NCBI GenBank assembly: GCA_037178625.1
Contig: CM074133.1
Coordinates: 3,038,001 to 3,102,000, forward strand
Length of the DNA: 64,000 nucleotides
DNA from: Skeletonema tropicum
Lineage: Eukaryota > Bacillariophyta > Thalassiosirophyceae > Thalassiosirales > Thalassiosiraceae
Reading direction: 5' to 3'
The notes beneath the pieces were generated by a model. It saw only the letters and a program-made list of their open reading frames with translations, was not told the DNA's origin and ran no database searches. This document shows positions 40,169 to 50,662 of the stretch, piece by piece. The stretch's first letter is position 1; each line of letters begins with the position of its first letter. The position numbers were made by a program, and so were the translations under genes.

Positions 40169-40257
40169 GTAGAACTGTCTAATTTATCATTCACATTTTG
40201 ACTTCAACAACTTCAAGTAGCCCTCGTTCCATTCCTTCTGCATTCGATAACTTTTAA
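40169..40257. repeat. Second copy of the MYND 3'-flank repeat
   Basis: Same sequence and orientation as 34645-34731, starting 33 bp outside the right end of the DDE transposon. No MYND coding sequence is attached, so the rest of that copy is lost. Confidence 0.85.
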
Positions 40258-40297
40258 CTTATCCCGCAACTAATCAAGTTAGTAACGCGACTTATAT

Positions 40298-41335
40298 TCA
40301 ATCAACACCTAATGCACCTGGACATCTGAGAAATATTGCAAAGGTACTCTCAAGCCCAATAGTGGTACCTACGCAGCTTCCATCATCTGTATGTGCAAGG
40401 AGAGAAAGTAATGTCGGGAACAGCTCTAATTGCACACCAATCAAAGAGATCAAATTGCGATTGCAAGCAAACGCTATTCGTATACCCTCGTACCATGAAA
40501 TCGCCTGGAAATGGGAAAGTATTTCCTTTGCTCGTTGTCTTCTGTCATCAATTGAGTTGCCGTATAGCGCATCCGCGTCCTGAGCATATTGCACATCGTT
40601 CACTCCTTCCGAACATTCCAAAGTTAAAATATCTTCCATCATGCTAATTAATTCAACAACATCTGGACAAATATCGGTCAAACTATGATCAAATTTCTCT
40701 GCCCAGCCCAAAGGTGTATTGTTTCCATAATCTTTCCAAAATAATGCCTGTGGATTAGCCTCTATCAATGCCAAAACTTTGCTCAGTGATGCACGTGATT
40801 TACATGCCCGATGCAATGCAGTTTGAGATCTATTGTCGAGAGCGTGTGCCCCTTCCGGAAATAGTTGTAGCAGATGACGTAGAACACAGCTTGATGAAGA
40901 TGGATACGATGCCGCCAAGTGAAGCGGAATCGAACCAAAAGAATCTGTTTGAGTTATCAGCGTTGGACAACACTGCTCTGTAAGGTATTTGATTATTTGG
41001 ATATCTACTCCCTCCGAGATGACATAATGAAATAATGTTCTTCGACCCAAACGTTCGTTCAAGGCTTCTGGACACGTATTAACCATTGCTTTGATAACTT
41101 TCAGAGACCCACCCAACGCTATGACAACCGCTAGAGGACGGATATTGGTTCCCACACCGCATCGAAATGAGTGACGAAGGCTTGCCACATGAGGATGTTT
41201 TTTGAGCATGACATAGACTGCTTCATCATCATACCGGCCTCTGTCAGCGGCAAGGAATGGGCACAGATCAACGAGATTGAGAAATTCTCTTTCAATGGCT
41301 TCCGCTCCTTGACGACCAAATATTACATATCGCAT
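40298..41335 (-). CDS. Ankyrin-repeat protein
   Basis: 345 aa, ATG at 41335. Four to five ankyrin-like units can be seen: IRPLAVVIALGGSLKVIKAM, GRRTLFHYVISEGVDIQII, GSIPLHLAASYPSSSSCVLR, SQTALHRACKSRASLSKVLA and NNTPLGWAEKF. The variant 'xPLHxAxxxxxxxxVLxxLLxxxPEGA' style is common in diatom ankyrin families. The C-terminal 100 residues have no recognised domain. Predicted role is protein binding only. No signal peptide. Confidence 0.78.
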   Translation of the reverse strand: MRYVIFGRQGAEAIEREFLNLVDLCPFLAADRGRYDDEAVYVMLKKHPHVASLRHSFRCGVGTNIRPLAVVIALGGSLKVIKAMVNTCPEALNERLGRRTLFHYVISEGVDIQIIKYLTEQCCPTLITQTDSFGSIPLHLAASYPSSSSCVLRHLLQLFPEGAHALDNRSQTALHRACKSRASLSKVLALIEANPQALFWKDYGNNTPLGWAEKFDHSLTDICPDVVELISMMEDILTLECSEGVNDVQYAQDADALYGNSIDDRRQRAKEILSHFQAISWYEGIRIAFACNRNLISLIGVQLELFPTLLSLLAHTDDGSCVGTTIGLESTFAIFLRCPGALGVD

Positions 41336-41834
41336 GCTCTTGAACTTCTTGTGCTACTTTTGACTCTGCCCTCTGCCTCGTCGATCGTCGAGAAGATCAA
41401 AGATCCCACCTTCAGCGGATTAAATTGTATTTGGAGGATCTGCAATAAGAATAAACAGCTGTGCAGCTCGCTACAGAGGTTGTAGTATTGTAGTGAGCAG
41501 AAGTACATAACAAGCCAAGCCATCAGCCGACGACATCATTCTTTCCCTGGACGGAGATGGAGAGGCGAGGCAGTGGAAAGAGGAAGGAAAAACATCAGCC
41601 TGTGATACGACTTGTCGCAACGGTATTCACCACTTCCCTTTACATATTCATGATGCAATCCGAACTCCACGACACACACAAAGTAGGATGCAGGATGCAT
41701 GCCTGTTTGGTGAAAAAGCGCAAGACTCTTGACTGCTCGCAGCTTTGAGCTCTACTATTGCCTCATAAATAAAAGAACAACCAATTGTCGTTTATATCTC
41801 TTTTACGTGACATTCCGATCCTACCGTCGATATC
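41336..41834. other. Intergenic between divergent genes
   Basis: Nothing recognised; it contains the presumed promoters of the ankyrin and acyltransferase genes. Confidence 0.4.
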
Positions 41835-43019
41835 ATGTTACTCCTCTCAATCGTTGACAGTGCACTCGTTGCCATCAACATCTTCAATACTTTCGCCCTC
41901 TTTGCCCAACTGCATCCTGTCGAGAGCCCACTCAAGAAGCATCTCCTCAATCGTATGCTGCGGATGGTCTCTGGCTTTCATTCGACCTACGGCGTCTCCT
42001 TCGTCCTCCTGTCTCTCCTTTGCACCACGACATGGTCGGCAACAAGATACTACCAAGAAGATGACACGGCCATGCTCATTCGAGCAATCATTTCAGGATA
42101 TACTTTGGTATGCACTTCCATCTTTGTCAAGCTGAGCCATCAAATGCTCCAGTTGAGCATCGACCGCCTCTTGGAACTTGAGAAGGAAGTTGCCCGTCAT
42201 GACATCTGCAACTTTACTCCACCTACCAAAAGTGTTATGGATGCTCTCCTAACACCATACAAACCCTTCGTCGCCGTAGAATCAACTGGTTTAAATCGCA
42301 TCCCATCAAATACACCACATCTATTTGTATCAAACCATTCTCTCTACGGTATTGAAATGCCCCTGCTAGTGAATGAGTTGTATCAACACAAAGATACATT
42401 TCCGAGAGGCTTGGCGGACCATGTACACTTTGCCACCCTCAACGGACCGATCATCCGTGCATTTGGAGCTGTTGATGGAACAAAAGAAAATGTTGATGCG
42501 CTCATGGAGAAGGGTGAGTCCGTACTCGTCTACCCAGGTGGTGGGCATGAGGTGCTCAAACACAGCAAGGTGCCTCGATATGAATTGATGTGGAAACAAA
42601 GGGTAGGATTTGCGAGATGTGCCATTAAGCATGGATATCCAATTCTGCCATGTGCATGCGTGGGTACAGAGGATATGTTTGAGAGTGTTTGTGACATTCC
42701 AGTGGGATACAGAGGATTGGTAGCTCCAATCTCAGTAACTAAACCTTCCAAACTACAGAAAGTATACTTTTGGTTTGGTGCACCTATCGAGACAAAGCAA
42801 TACAATGGGGAGTACACAAATGACGAATATGCCAAAGAAGTGAGGGATAAAGCCAAGATGGCGATTGAAGCTGGGATTAAGGAGCTAAAGGAGAAGCAAG
42901 CGAGTGATCCGGAACGATACACCGTCGACCAATACAAATCCAAGATTCGGAGCAAATTTAGCTCCTCTTCAGTTTCAGCGGCCGTCTCTGACGACGAGCA
43001 TTCCCTCAAAGAAGACTGA
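41835..43019 (+). CDS. PlsC/DGAT2-like acyltransferase (TMEM68 / phytyl ester synthase type)
   Basis: 394 aa, single exon. The N-terminus has two to three hydrophobic segments (LLLSIVDSALVAINIFNTFA; STYGVSFVLLSLLCTTTW; IISGYTLVCTSIFVKL). The acyltransferase core shows FVSNHSLYGIEMPLL near residue 163 (the NHx5-acidic catalytic motif, with Glu where Asp is usual) and VLVYPGGGHEVLKHSK near 230, followed by FARCAIKHGYPILPCACVG and a late FWFGAPI. These match the acyltransferase half of plant phytyl ester synthases and TMEM68-like proteins, pointing to acyl transfer onto a lipid alcohol in neutral lipid synthesis. Probably in the ER or another membrane; no clear plastid motif. The Glu substitution is worth noting. 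Confidence 0.83.
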   Translation: MLLLSIVDSALVAINIFNTFALFAQLHPVESPLKKHLLNRMLRMVSGFHSTYGVSFVLLSLLCTTTWSATRYYQEDDTAMLIRAIISGYTLVCTSIFVKLSHQMLQLSIDRLLELEKEVARHDICNFTPPTKSVMDALLTPYKPFVAVESTGLNRIPSNTPHLFVSNHSLYGIEMPLLVNELYQHKDTFPRGLADHVHFATLNGPIIRAFGAVDGTKENVDALMEKGESVLVYPGGGHEVLKHSKVPRYELMWKQRVGFARCAIKHGYPILPCACVGTEDMFESVCDIPVGYRGLVAPISVTKPSKLQKVYFWFGAPIETKQYNGEYTNDEYAKEVRDKAKMAIEAGIKELKEKQASDPERYTVDQYKSKIRSKFSSSSVSAAVSDDEHSLKED

Positions 43020-43568
43020 GCGCATAATATGTACTGATACTTAATGTTTTAGGAATTGAATAACTCTAGCTGATGATTTTAACTTTGTATTTATTTATTT
43101 AAGCCATATTCAACATACAGTATATCGTTTCGTCTGCTGCAATAGCAGGTTGTGATTTGCACTTTTGGTCTCCTGACTTGAGGTGCATCTCTCTCTAGCC
43201 TAAAAACAGCTGCACCCTGTTCAAGATCCTGCCACAACTGCATCACAGTTTCCTCCTCGCTCGGTTTAGATAGCAAGCTAGGTGCTCCTGAAAATAAATA
43301 CTTTCGCATTGACTACTATTTGTGAGATACATCTGAATTATCTAACATATGCAGCACTGCCGCCATCATCTTTCGATGTATATAATATGATGAATTTGTA
43401 TTATATATATATATAATCATTCACTACATAGAACTTTGAGAAAGACGTTGAGAAAGACATATAATGCTTCGCACTAAAACCCACACACCATCCACTTCTC
43501 TCAACCACCTCTCAAAACGTCATTCATCGTCATCATATATCATTTATTTACAGCCATCCATCAACACC
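43020..43568. other. Intergenic and 5' region of the GST gene
   Basis: Contains an (AT)n run near 43400-43420. No separate gene supported. Confidence 0.4.
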
Positions 43569-44231
43569 ATGACAAACAAACTCTACTACTACCCAGCCAC
43601 CGGACGCGGCCACGCCATCCGCTTGGCACTAGCCGCATCCAACATCCCATTCGAGGATGAATACCCTGAAGGAGGGTTCCCTCCGAGCGCCGAAGCGAAG
43701 GAATTATGGCGTAAGGTTGGAGGAAACTCCACAACCAACGTCCCAATGCTTCAGATGGCTGATGGACGAGTATTTACTCAATCTTCAGCTGTCATTCGTG
43801 CTGTTGCAAGGATGGGTGGACTCATGCCCACTGATGAGGCAGAGTTGTACATGACTGATAAATTATTGGCCGATGCAGAAGATTTGCGTTGTGCAGCGTA
43901 CAAGACATTTGTTCCATGGGGGGCAAGTAAGGAAGATGCCGAGGCATTCATCAACAAGATCCTTCCGTTGCATCTTGGAAATTTAGAGAGGCAATTGAAA
44001 GAGTCTACCGGAGATTACTTTATTGGGGACTCGATGACCGTAGCTGATATTGCATGTTATGATGCAGCAACAAATTTCGGATCCAACCGTGTCTTAGGTG
44101 CACTTGATGAGTTTGAAACGTTGAAAACATGGGTCGAGAAGGTTGAATCGAATGAGGGGATTGAGAGATATTTGGCTTCGAAGTCTTTTGCTGGCTTGAT
44201 GAAGTTTGGACCTGAGACTTTGGGGAAATGA
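43569..44231 (+). CDS. Glutathione S-transferase (sigma/alpha-like)
   Basis: 220 aa from the ATG at 43569, chosen over an in-frame ATG at 43464 because the family starts with the first beta strand, here MTNKLYYYPATGRGHAIRLA. The N-terminal thioredoxin-like domain has VPMLQMADGRVFTQSSAVIR: the cis-Pro (VP) and the Q-S-S-A glutathione gamma-glutamyl site. The C-terminal helical domain carries YFIGDSMTVADIACYDA, the GST N-capping/hydrophobic staple motif. A tyrosine at positions 6-8 is the likely catalytic residue. Conjugation or reduction with glutathione in the cytosol is expected. The 35-residue upstream extension, if translated, is Ser/Thr-rich and could be a targeting peptide. Confidence 0.92.
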   Translation: MTNKLYYYPATGRGHAIRLALAASNIPFEDEYPEGGFPPSAEAKELWRKVGGNSTTNVPMLQMADGRVFTQSSAVIRAVARMGGLMPTDEAELYMTDKLLADAEDLRCAAYKTFVPWGASKEDAEAFINKILPLHLGNLERQLKESTGDYFIGDSMTVADIACYDAATNFGSNRVLGALDEFETLKTWVEKVESNEGIERYLASKSFAGLMKFGPETLGK

Positions 44232-44336
44232 GTAAAAGAACTTCGTTATTAAAGATGATTATATCTTCATACTTCTACGTGAGATTATTGTTCTGCTCAG
44301 ATGATGACAACCACCTCATCATTTGCTGTGATAGCA

Positions 44337-47300
44337 TTAGCACATATCCTCCTCCTCAATGCTTAGGGGGGCAACAAAGTTGAAGATGATGTATGACGCA
44401 CTCAACAGCATTGAAGATCTAACGAAGTCACCGCATGCTATCACAGCTAACTCTCTCATGTCGTCTGATTCGCAGCTCTTCAGCAACATCACAACAAAGT
44501 ATGAACACAACTCTGCTACGACAATTGCAATGTCGATAGAAACTGCTGTTCCCGACGCAAATGCAATGTCCGATCCGCCCAGGATCAATCCAACTATTCC
44601 AATGAACACTCCGATCGGTGCCATCTCCTTTAGATGAGCACGGTTCAATGGCCAGTCTGCATTCGTTACATCTGATCTGAACTGAGAGAACATGGAGGTT
44701 AATATAATCATTGTTGCCACGACGATTTGATATTGCCTTATTCCAACTACTGGACAAAGCAGATTGTTACCTCGAGTGACGATGATAAAATGAGGAATTT
44801 CAGCTGCAACGAAGATGAGAATCTTGGTGTTGCCACCCATCGTATCTGGAAGGAGAGGTGAAAATAGGAGTGAGAACAAACTTGTATTATCAGAAGGGGA
44901 AATGTTACAAACAATGCTTACCTTCATTTGGTGATTTGTCACCCCTTTGCAGATCCGACGACTGGGCAGGTGAAGCGCTGAGTTGAGGAGGAATTAGAGG
45001 GGACGACTCTTCATCATAATCGTAGCTCAAGCTAGGCTGATGCGAATTGTAGCACTCGTTGCCAACGTCAGTAGTTTCGGACGTGGCACCATACATGGCA
45101 AGATGATTAGACCCCTGCATTTCGTCGAGATTGTTTTCTACATCTACGCTGGGCGAAGCTTCAATGCTTGTGCTACTTGCCATGTCATCAATATCTGCGA
45201 CTCTCCTTCCATCGTGGAGAGAATCATTGCCGTGTTCACTAGGCATCACCTCGACACTATTGTGACTGCCAGTGTTGTCGGAGCGATCGCTTGGCATTAC
45301 TTCAACGCTAGTATTTTCTGATTCATTGGACATGATGCTGTTTTGTTCGGCCATGGATAAGTTGCTTTGAGAGCGCTCGTCAATGATGCTTCGAAATGAC
45401 GAGCTCCGGAGGATACTGTTTTCATCGATACTATCCATTTCTGATATTGGAGTTGCAACGCTGAATTGGCGACCACCTCTTTCAGTCACCGATGATTCTG
45501 AGAGAGGTTCATCTCTCACAGAGAGTGGCGGGGCATTTCCAATGCTTGCATAATCTATTTCTGCCAACGCCACAACGTCAGCTTCAGTCAGCTGGGGCAT
45601 TCTGAGGATGGCGCCGGGTGAAGTGTTAGAGCCGTCATTTAAGGACGGAGTGTGAGAGTCACTCCTTGTTGAAGGAGGATTCATAATCATATTACTGTCG
45701 TGGTCGGTGTCTTCATCAGAGACATTGCTTGGAACAGCTTCAATACTTGCACTACTCGCACCACCAGACGACCTCGTTTCCACAGATCCGCCCACTCTGA
45801 TAATGTTGGAACTGTCCCTGCTTTGATTTGCCTCGCTCATGAGATGACTGCGCCCCACACTAGTCTCGGTAACAGAATCGATGATGGTAGTCTGAGTTGC
45901 CACGCTAAACGCTTGGTCTAAAATTGGTCTCCTAGGAATGGACGTTTCGGATGGTTCATCTCTTATCGACTGAGGCGCAGCATTTCCAATACTTGCATGT
46001 TCTACTTCTGCCAGCTGAGCAATATCTTCCTCTGTAATTGGACGAGATGGTCGCGATGTCAACTCAGGCGAATCTAAAGTAAAGTAATCCGACGGATGTG
46101 ACGGCAAAGTCGAAACCCGAAGCTCAGAGGGGGGATGCGAATGCTGATCTGAAGATGGCACTGATTCTTCGTCGCCCAAAGCCCCTCTATCCGATACATC
46201 GAAATTAACGTGTCTTTCTGTAGATATACCGACGCCTTCACCAAAGTCGGATGGGACAACATTTTCGCTTACAACCCCATCACTCTCTCCCCCAATTGAT
46301 AAAGCTGATGATGATGGATGAGGCAAATCTAACGCATTGGAAGAAACCAGAATACTATCAATATGGTGCTCGATAGGCGCTTCATTTTCAGCCCCACGAC
46401 TGTCACCTGATACACCAACAGCGTTTTCAGCCAAGAATAATTCCATTGTATACGGTAGACTTGACTCATCATTTTCCACGATTGGAGGTATATCCACATT
46501 GTTAGGAGCATTGGCAGTTTCATCACCCAACGTTTCCAAAAACCTCTCCATAGGGTAGGACAGGCTGGTTGCCTCTGCCTCATTGGTTTGGGCGACAGCT
46601 TTTGCACCACTTCCATGGCCTGTACCCGAACTCGCAATCGATTCAGTGGACGCTTCTCTACTTCGTAAATTGTTGTCTCTCGATGCTGCAATTGGACTTA
46701 CAAAACTCTCTGGTAGTGCTTCTACTAACGGAGCATCATCGATATTCTCGTTGAAGCGGCTATTTGGCATTGCATCTGGGTACTCATGATTATCATTATC
46801 ATCACCAATAATTTGTTGCTGTTCATCAATTTCCAACTGCTGCTCCCTCTGAAACGCCAAATGACGTCGTCTAGCACGCTCAGTCTCTAATCGGGCCTGC
46901 CGCTCTCGCTCCACTAGCCTCTCTTTCTCAGTGGCCGGAGGGGGTGGAATGGGAGGACTAGGGATTCCATTCCCTTCCTCAAATGACATTTGTCCAATGA
47001 GTGCATTGCGATCATCGTCACTCCCATCGTTATCAAAGGTGACTCCATCGCTATAATGATGATCGTCATCAGTGTTCTCTTCTAACTGTCTCTCACGCTG
47101 CAAAGCAATATGTCGGCGACGAGCCCGTTCCGTCTCCAATCTTGCCTGCCGTTCTCTCTCGACCAAACGTTCCCTTTCTGTAGTTGGAGGTGGTGGTGGA
47201 GGAGGTTCTGGTATTGATCGCTTATTCCTCTCGTCAAAGGATGAATCATGTGAGCGATGACTTCCAGCTGCTACGCTTATGCCCGAGCTTTTTACTGATG

Positions 47301-48354
47301 ATGATCGCAGCGGCGGCGGGGGTGCATTAACGTGATTTGAAGATGAGGTAATATGAGTTGGATCTGCAGAGGATCTATGCACATCTTGCACATGGACCTC
47401 CTCTAAAGGAGCCGGAGAATGTCGTTCACTTCGATTTCGATTCACAGAATCATCATGGTGTTGCTCATTCTCACTTCCATGATGACTATTCGAATCTGAT
47501 CGCCTCCTTCTCTCATTATACACTCTATAATTATGATCCCCCCATGTCATTGGCTCACCAATCCCACCTCGAGAAGGTGTACTCTTCGACCGATACCGTG
47601 TAACATTCGTATCAGATGATAATCGTAGATGAGCACGTCTCAATCGTTCTTCAAATTGTTGTTTTTGGTCTCCCCGTTCTTTAATTTTTAGTATGACATC
47701 TGATAATGGAGGAGGTGTTCTGGATCTAGATGAGTGACGTCGAGGATGACGATGATTATGATGATTGTAATACTCATGATGGTTTTGATATTGTTGGAGA
47801 GATGTCAAATCTGGAACACTGGGTGCTCGTTTGGTTGCGTCGAGTTGTTTGTTGGGTACATGGATGACTTTTAATGGTACAAAACCATTATCTGATGTGG
47901 CAGATTGAAATCCCATGGCATCGATGTCTTGATTTCTCTGTAGTGGGCGTCCTCGTGTTGTTGTCGCTAATGAATGTTGTTGTTGTATTGATGGCATTTT
48001 TCTATCATCTTCTTCGTTCGCATTCAGCCTTGCTGTTGACGAATAATAATCATCCTGCTGAAGTCCTCGAGCATCCATTGCCGCCGTAGATGGTGAAAGC
48101 TTCGTCGGAGGCTTTGAATCTGTGAAACCATCAAATGCACTGCCAAACGGAGCATTATTATTTGCGTCATCAGAGACATCTCGTGATGCATAATATGCTG
48201 CATCTGAAGCAGGCATCTTAGCGTCATCATCATCTGCACCATCGATAAACGAAGAATTGTTATTGCCAATGGCTACTGCATGGTAACCATTTGCTGCCTC
48301 ATCATTAAATCGTTTGCCGGCATTATCATCCCGACTATTGGAATCAGAATTCAT
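44337..48354 (-). CDS. Large low-complexity membrane protein with internal repeats, 1313 aa
   Basis: Exon 1 is 48354-44922 and exon 2 is 44845-44337, joined across a 76-bp intron (GTAAGC donor, CTCCTTCCAG acceptor); the join is in frame (...SPNE-DTMGGNT). Exon 1 encodes about 1140 residues of disordered, S/N/D-rich sequence with two kinds of internal duplication: a basic helical unit (ERLVERERQARLETERARRR, twice, after PPPP runs) and a later unit (IAQLAEVEHASIGNAAPQSI against VVALAEIDYASIGNAPPLSV), plus YPMERFLE/YTMELFLA. Exon 2 adds about four hydrophobic segments (KILIFVAAEIPHFIIV; YQIVVATMIILTSMF; IGVFIGIVGLILGGSDIAFA; IDIAIVVAELCSYFVVMLL). A membrane-anchored protein with a long soluble part is inferred; function unknown. 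Confidence 0.72.
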
Positions 48355-49339
48355 CGTTGATGCAGGGTAGTACTATCGTGCACACAAGATGTGTCTCTTC
48401 AAAATTAGCCTTCAACAAAAGAGAAAAAAAGAGAAAAAAGAGCTACCACCAAACAATAGATTTCTCTTGCAATAATATTCAATGATTCGTGGTTACCAAT
48501 CGTAGGTCGGAAGGTGTATTGGTTATTGGCTTGGCTAGAGCTAGAGCTAGAGCTTGGTTGGTTGATTGGTGGATGGTGGATGGAGATGTGTGAGAAGAGC
48601 GAAGGCTGGAGGCAGGGATATTATTTTTCTCCCAAAGGATATCGTCAAGGGGTGAATGCTTCCTCATTGGTTCCTGTGGTTGAATTGAGAGGGAATAATT
48701 CCACCCAACTAAAATTATGGCTATGTGAATGTTGGCAATTATAGAAGGGGGTAAGATCAATTTCAGGATATGCGGCTTGGATCAATGCTGTTGATAGATG
48801 CACGGAAAAAGGAAGAGAAATTTCAAGATGGGAAACTTGTGGCTGATGGAACCAAGAGTGCAGAGATAGAGGGAGGTTGCAGAAGATTATTGTCCAAGTA
48901 AAGCAAAAGGCAATGACGCATTGAATAAGTAGGTGCTTGACCAACCAAACCCGCTCTTCTCTTGGTCTTGGCTTGTCCATGTAGAGATAAAAATAAAATA
49001 GAACCAATTGAGCCAAAGAGTTCACAGAGGACTGCCGAAGATTATCGTCGAGATATCATACGCGGTGAGTAGAAGATGCTGACTTCTCCGACTCCGAAGA
49101 TCATTTTCTTGAAGAGGACCACATGCATTTCTACAGAATAAACAAGCTCAATTTGACTCAATCTCAATGCAACAACTCTCTGTGAAAATTATCATGCAGA
49201 TACATAGTTTATTGGTGTTGCATTTCTTCTATAATTTTCTCTGTCTAAGCATGGTGCAACATCTCGAATAGAAGCAACCGGCTATCTTCGCAACAGCACT
49301 ACGTTTGTGTTCTTCTCCTTTGGGAACCCTTGAGCTGAG
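48355..49339. other. Intergenic, no gene seen
   Basis: Contains a short (AGAGCT)n run near 48533-48556. It probably holds the promoter of the 1313-aa gene and the 3' region of the 49340 gene. Confidence 0.45.
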
Positions 49340-50662
49340 CTATTCCAATTCCAAATCCAATAGCCCAACCGCTCTCAAATAAGTTCCAGCGATAGACACG
49401 TCGCACCTAATATACGCAATCTTAACGTTGAAACGCGAAGGGATTGTGCTTCTCCTCCCCATAGTGGCATTCCACACGTTCGTCTCGAATTCATTGCGAA
49501 TATCTACTCTTTCTTGTTCAGTCAGGTCATCCCAGTTCACTTGAAGACCCAAGTAGAACTTTTTGCTGGGGCAAAGGCGACATGTGAATACAAGTTTCAA
49601 GAAGTTATCACGATCATTGACATTGGCATTGGCATTCACTGTCTCGACTAAATCGATCCCTAATTGTAACCCCGAAAAAGACAATCCAACCAAGCCAACA
49701 TCGGAAACAGCCACGGATGTATCTTCCTCATCGTCATCGACATTGAAGCGCACATACCAATTATCTCCCCCATCATAACCTCCCTCATCAAGAGCTGTAA
49801 AGATGCAACGACTGGGACAAGAAATGCAAACCTCAAGTATCATTTTACAGAATTTTGCCAAGATGCCATTCTCATGCTTCAGCTGCAAATAGCGATTCAT
49901 CGACTGCTTGTGCTCGTCTTCTCCAAGAGCGGTTACAGTAAGACAACGCAAATCGTCCTCATCCATAGAGTGGTCAATCGTAGCGGAGAGTTGACGCAAA
50001 AGTTCGAGAGTCTTTCTTACACGGGGTGTAAGTGCAATCGAAATAGAAAAGGGGGTAAATGTTGGAATGATGTCTAGTCTTTCGATGAAATCTTCGTTTT
50101 CATTTATGTCTTCGGCAATAGCTTCCTCCATGTTGGCAAGTGAAGTACCAAATTCCCCTGTAATAAAGACGTTTTCAGAAAGTCGAAGAGTGAGTGTAAT
50201 CGTGCCATCTTCTTCTTCAACAGTATTTGCATCATCCGCGCTACTATCTGCTGAAGGGAAAGCTGCAACGGCCACTCCTGCCAAAATCACGGAAATACTC
50301 CCAAATGTTGCAGGATCAGCAGATGGAACTGTGGGAGCGTTTTCTATCGGAACTACAAGAACCTCGTGTCCATCTATAATACTGGTAGTTCCTTGACTGA
50401 GTTGAGCTATCATATTGACAGTCCTGTGTTGCTGGGGCGCGAAGTCTATTAACCTAGGTCTGGTATCAGGTGTGAACCAAAAGTGCACCGCAACTGATTG
50501 GATAAGATTTTTGAGGTACCCAAAATGCGTGTTCTCCCTCTCCAACCCATCTATCTCTCTTCCAAGCCCGCGCAACACTTCATCGAGGAAGATTCTAGCA
50601 GCCAGGGTGTCGCTGTTCTCCCGGATCGCTCTCAAAGCCCAGCCCAAAGCCAAGGACGCCAT
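49340..50662 (-). CDS. Uncharacterised protein, full-length copy
   Basis: 440 aa from the ATG at 50662; the first residues are MASLALGWALRAIRENSDTL. No known domain. The N-terminal third is inside the inverted duplication and shared with the broken copy at 2148-2488; the remaining 300 residues are unique to this side. It has short hydrophobic and acidic stretches (VEEEDGTITLTLRLSENVFI; DDDEEDTSVAVSDVGLVG) and scattered cysteines (CISCPSRC; CRLCPSKK). The mix of beta-like stretches suggests a globular soluble protein. A GTAAGC splice-donor-like site with a 208-bp segment lies upstream (50746-50953), so a 5' UTR exon is possible. Confidence 0.65.
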   Translation of the reverse strand: MASLALGWALRAIRENSDTLAARIFLDEVLRGLGREIDGLERENTHFGYLKNLIQSVAVHFWFTPDTRPRLIDFAPQQHRTVNMIAQLSQGTTSIIDGHEVLVVPIENAPTVPSADPATFGSISVILAGVAVAAFPSADSSADDANTVEEEDGTITLTLRLSENVFITGEFGTSLANMEEAIAEDINENEDFIERLDIIPTFTPFSISIALTPRVRKTLELLRQLSATIDHSMDEDDLRCLTVTALGEDEHKQSMNRYLQLKHENGILAKFCKMILEVCISCPSRCIFTALDEGGYDGGDNWYVRFNVDDDEEDTSVAVSDVGLVGLSFSGLQLGIDLVETVNANANVNDRDNFLKLVFTCRLCPSKKFYLGLQVNWDDLTEQERVDIRNEFETNVWNATMGRRSTIPSRFNVKIAYIRCDVSIAGTYLRAVGLLDLELE

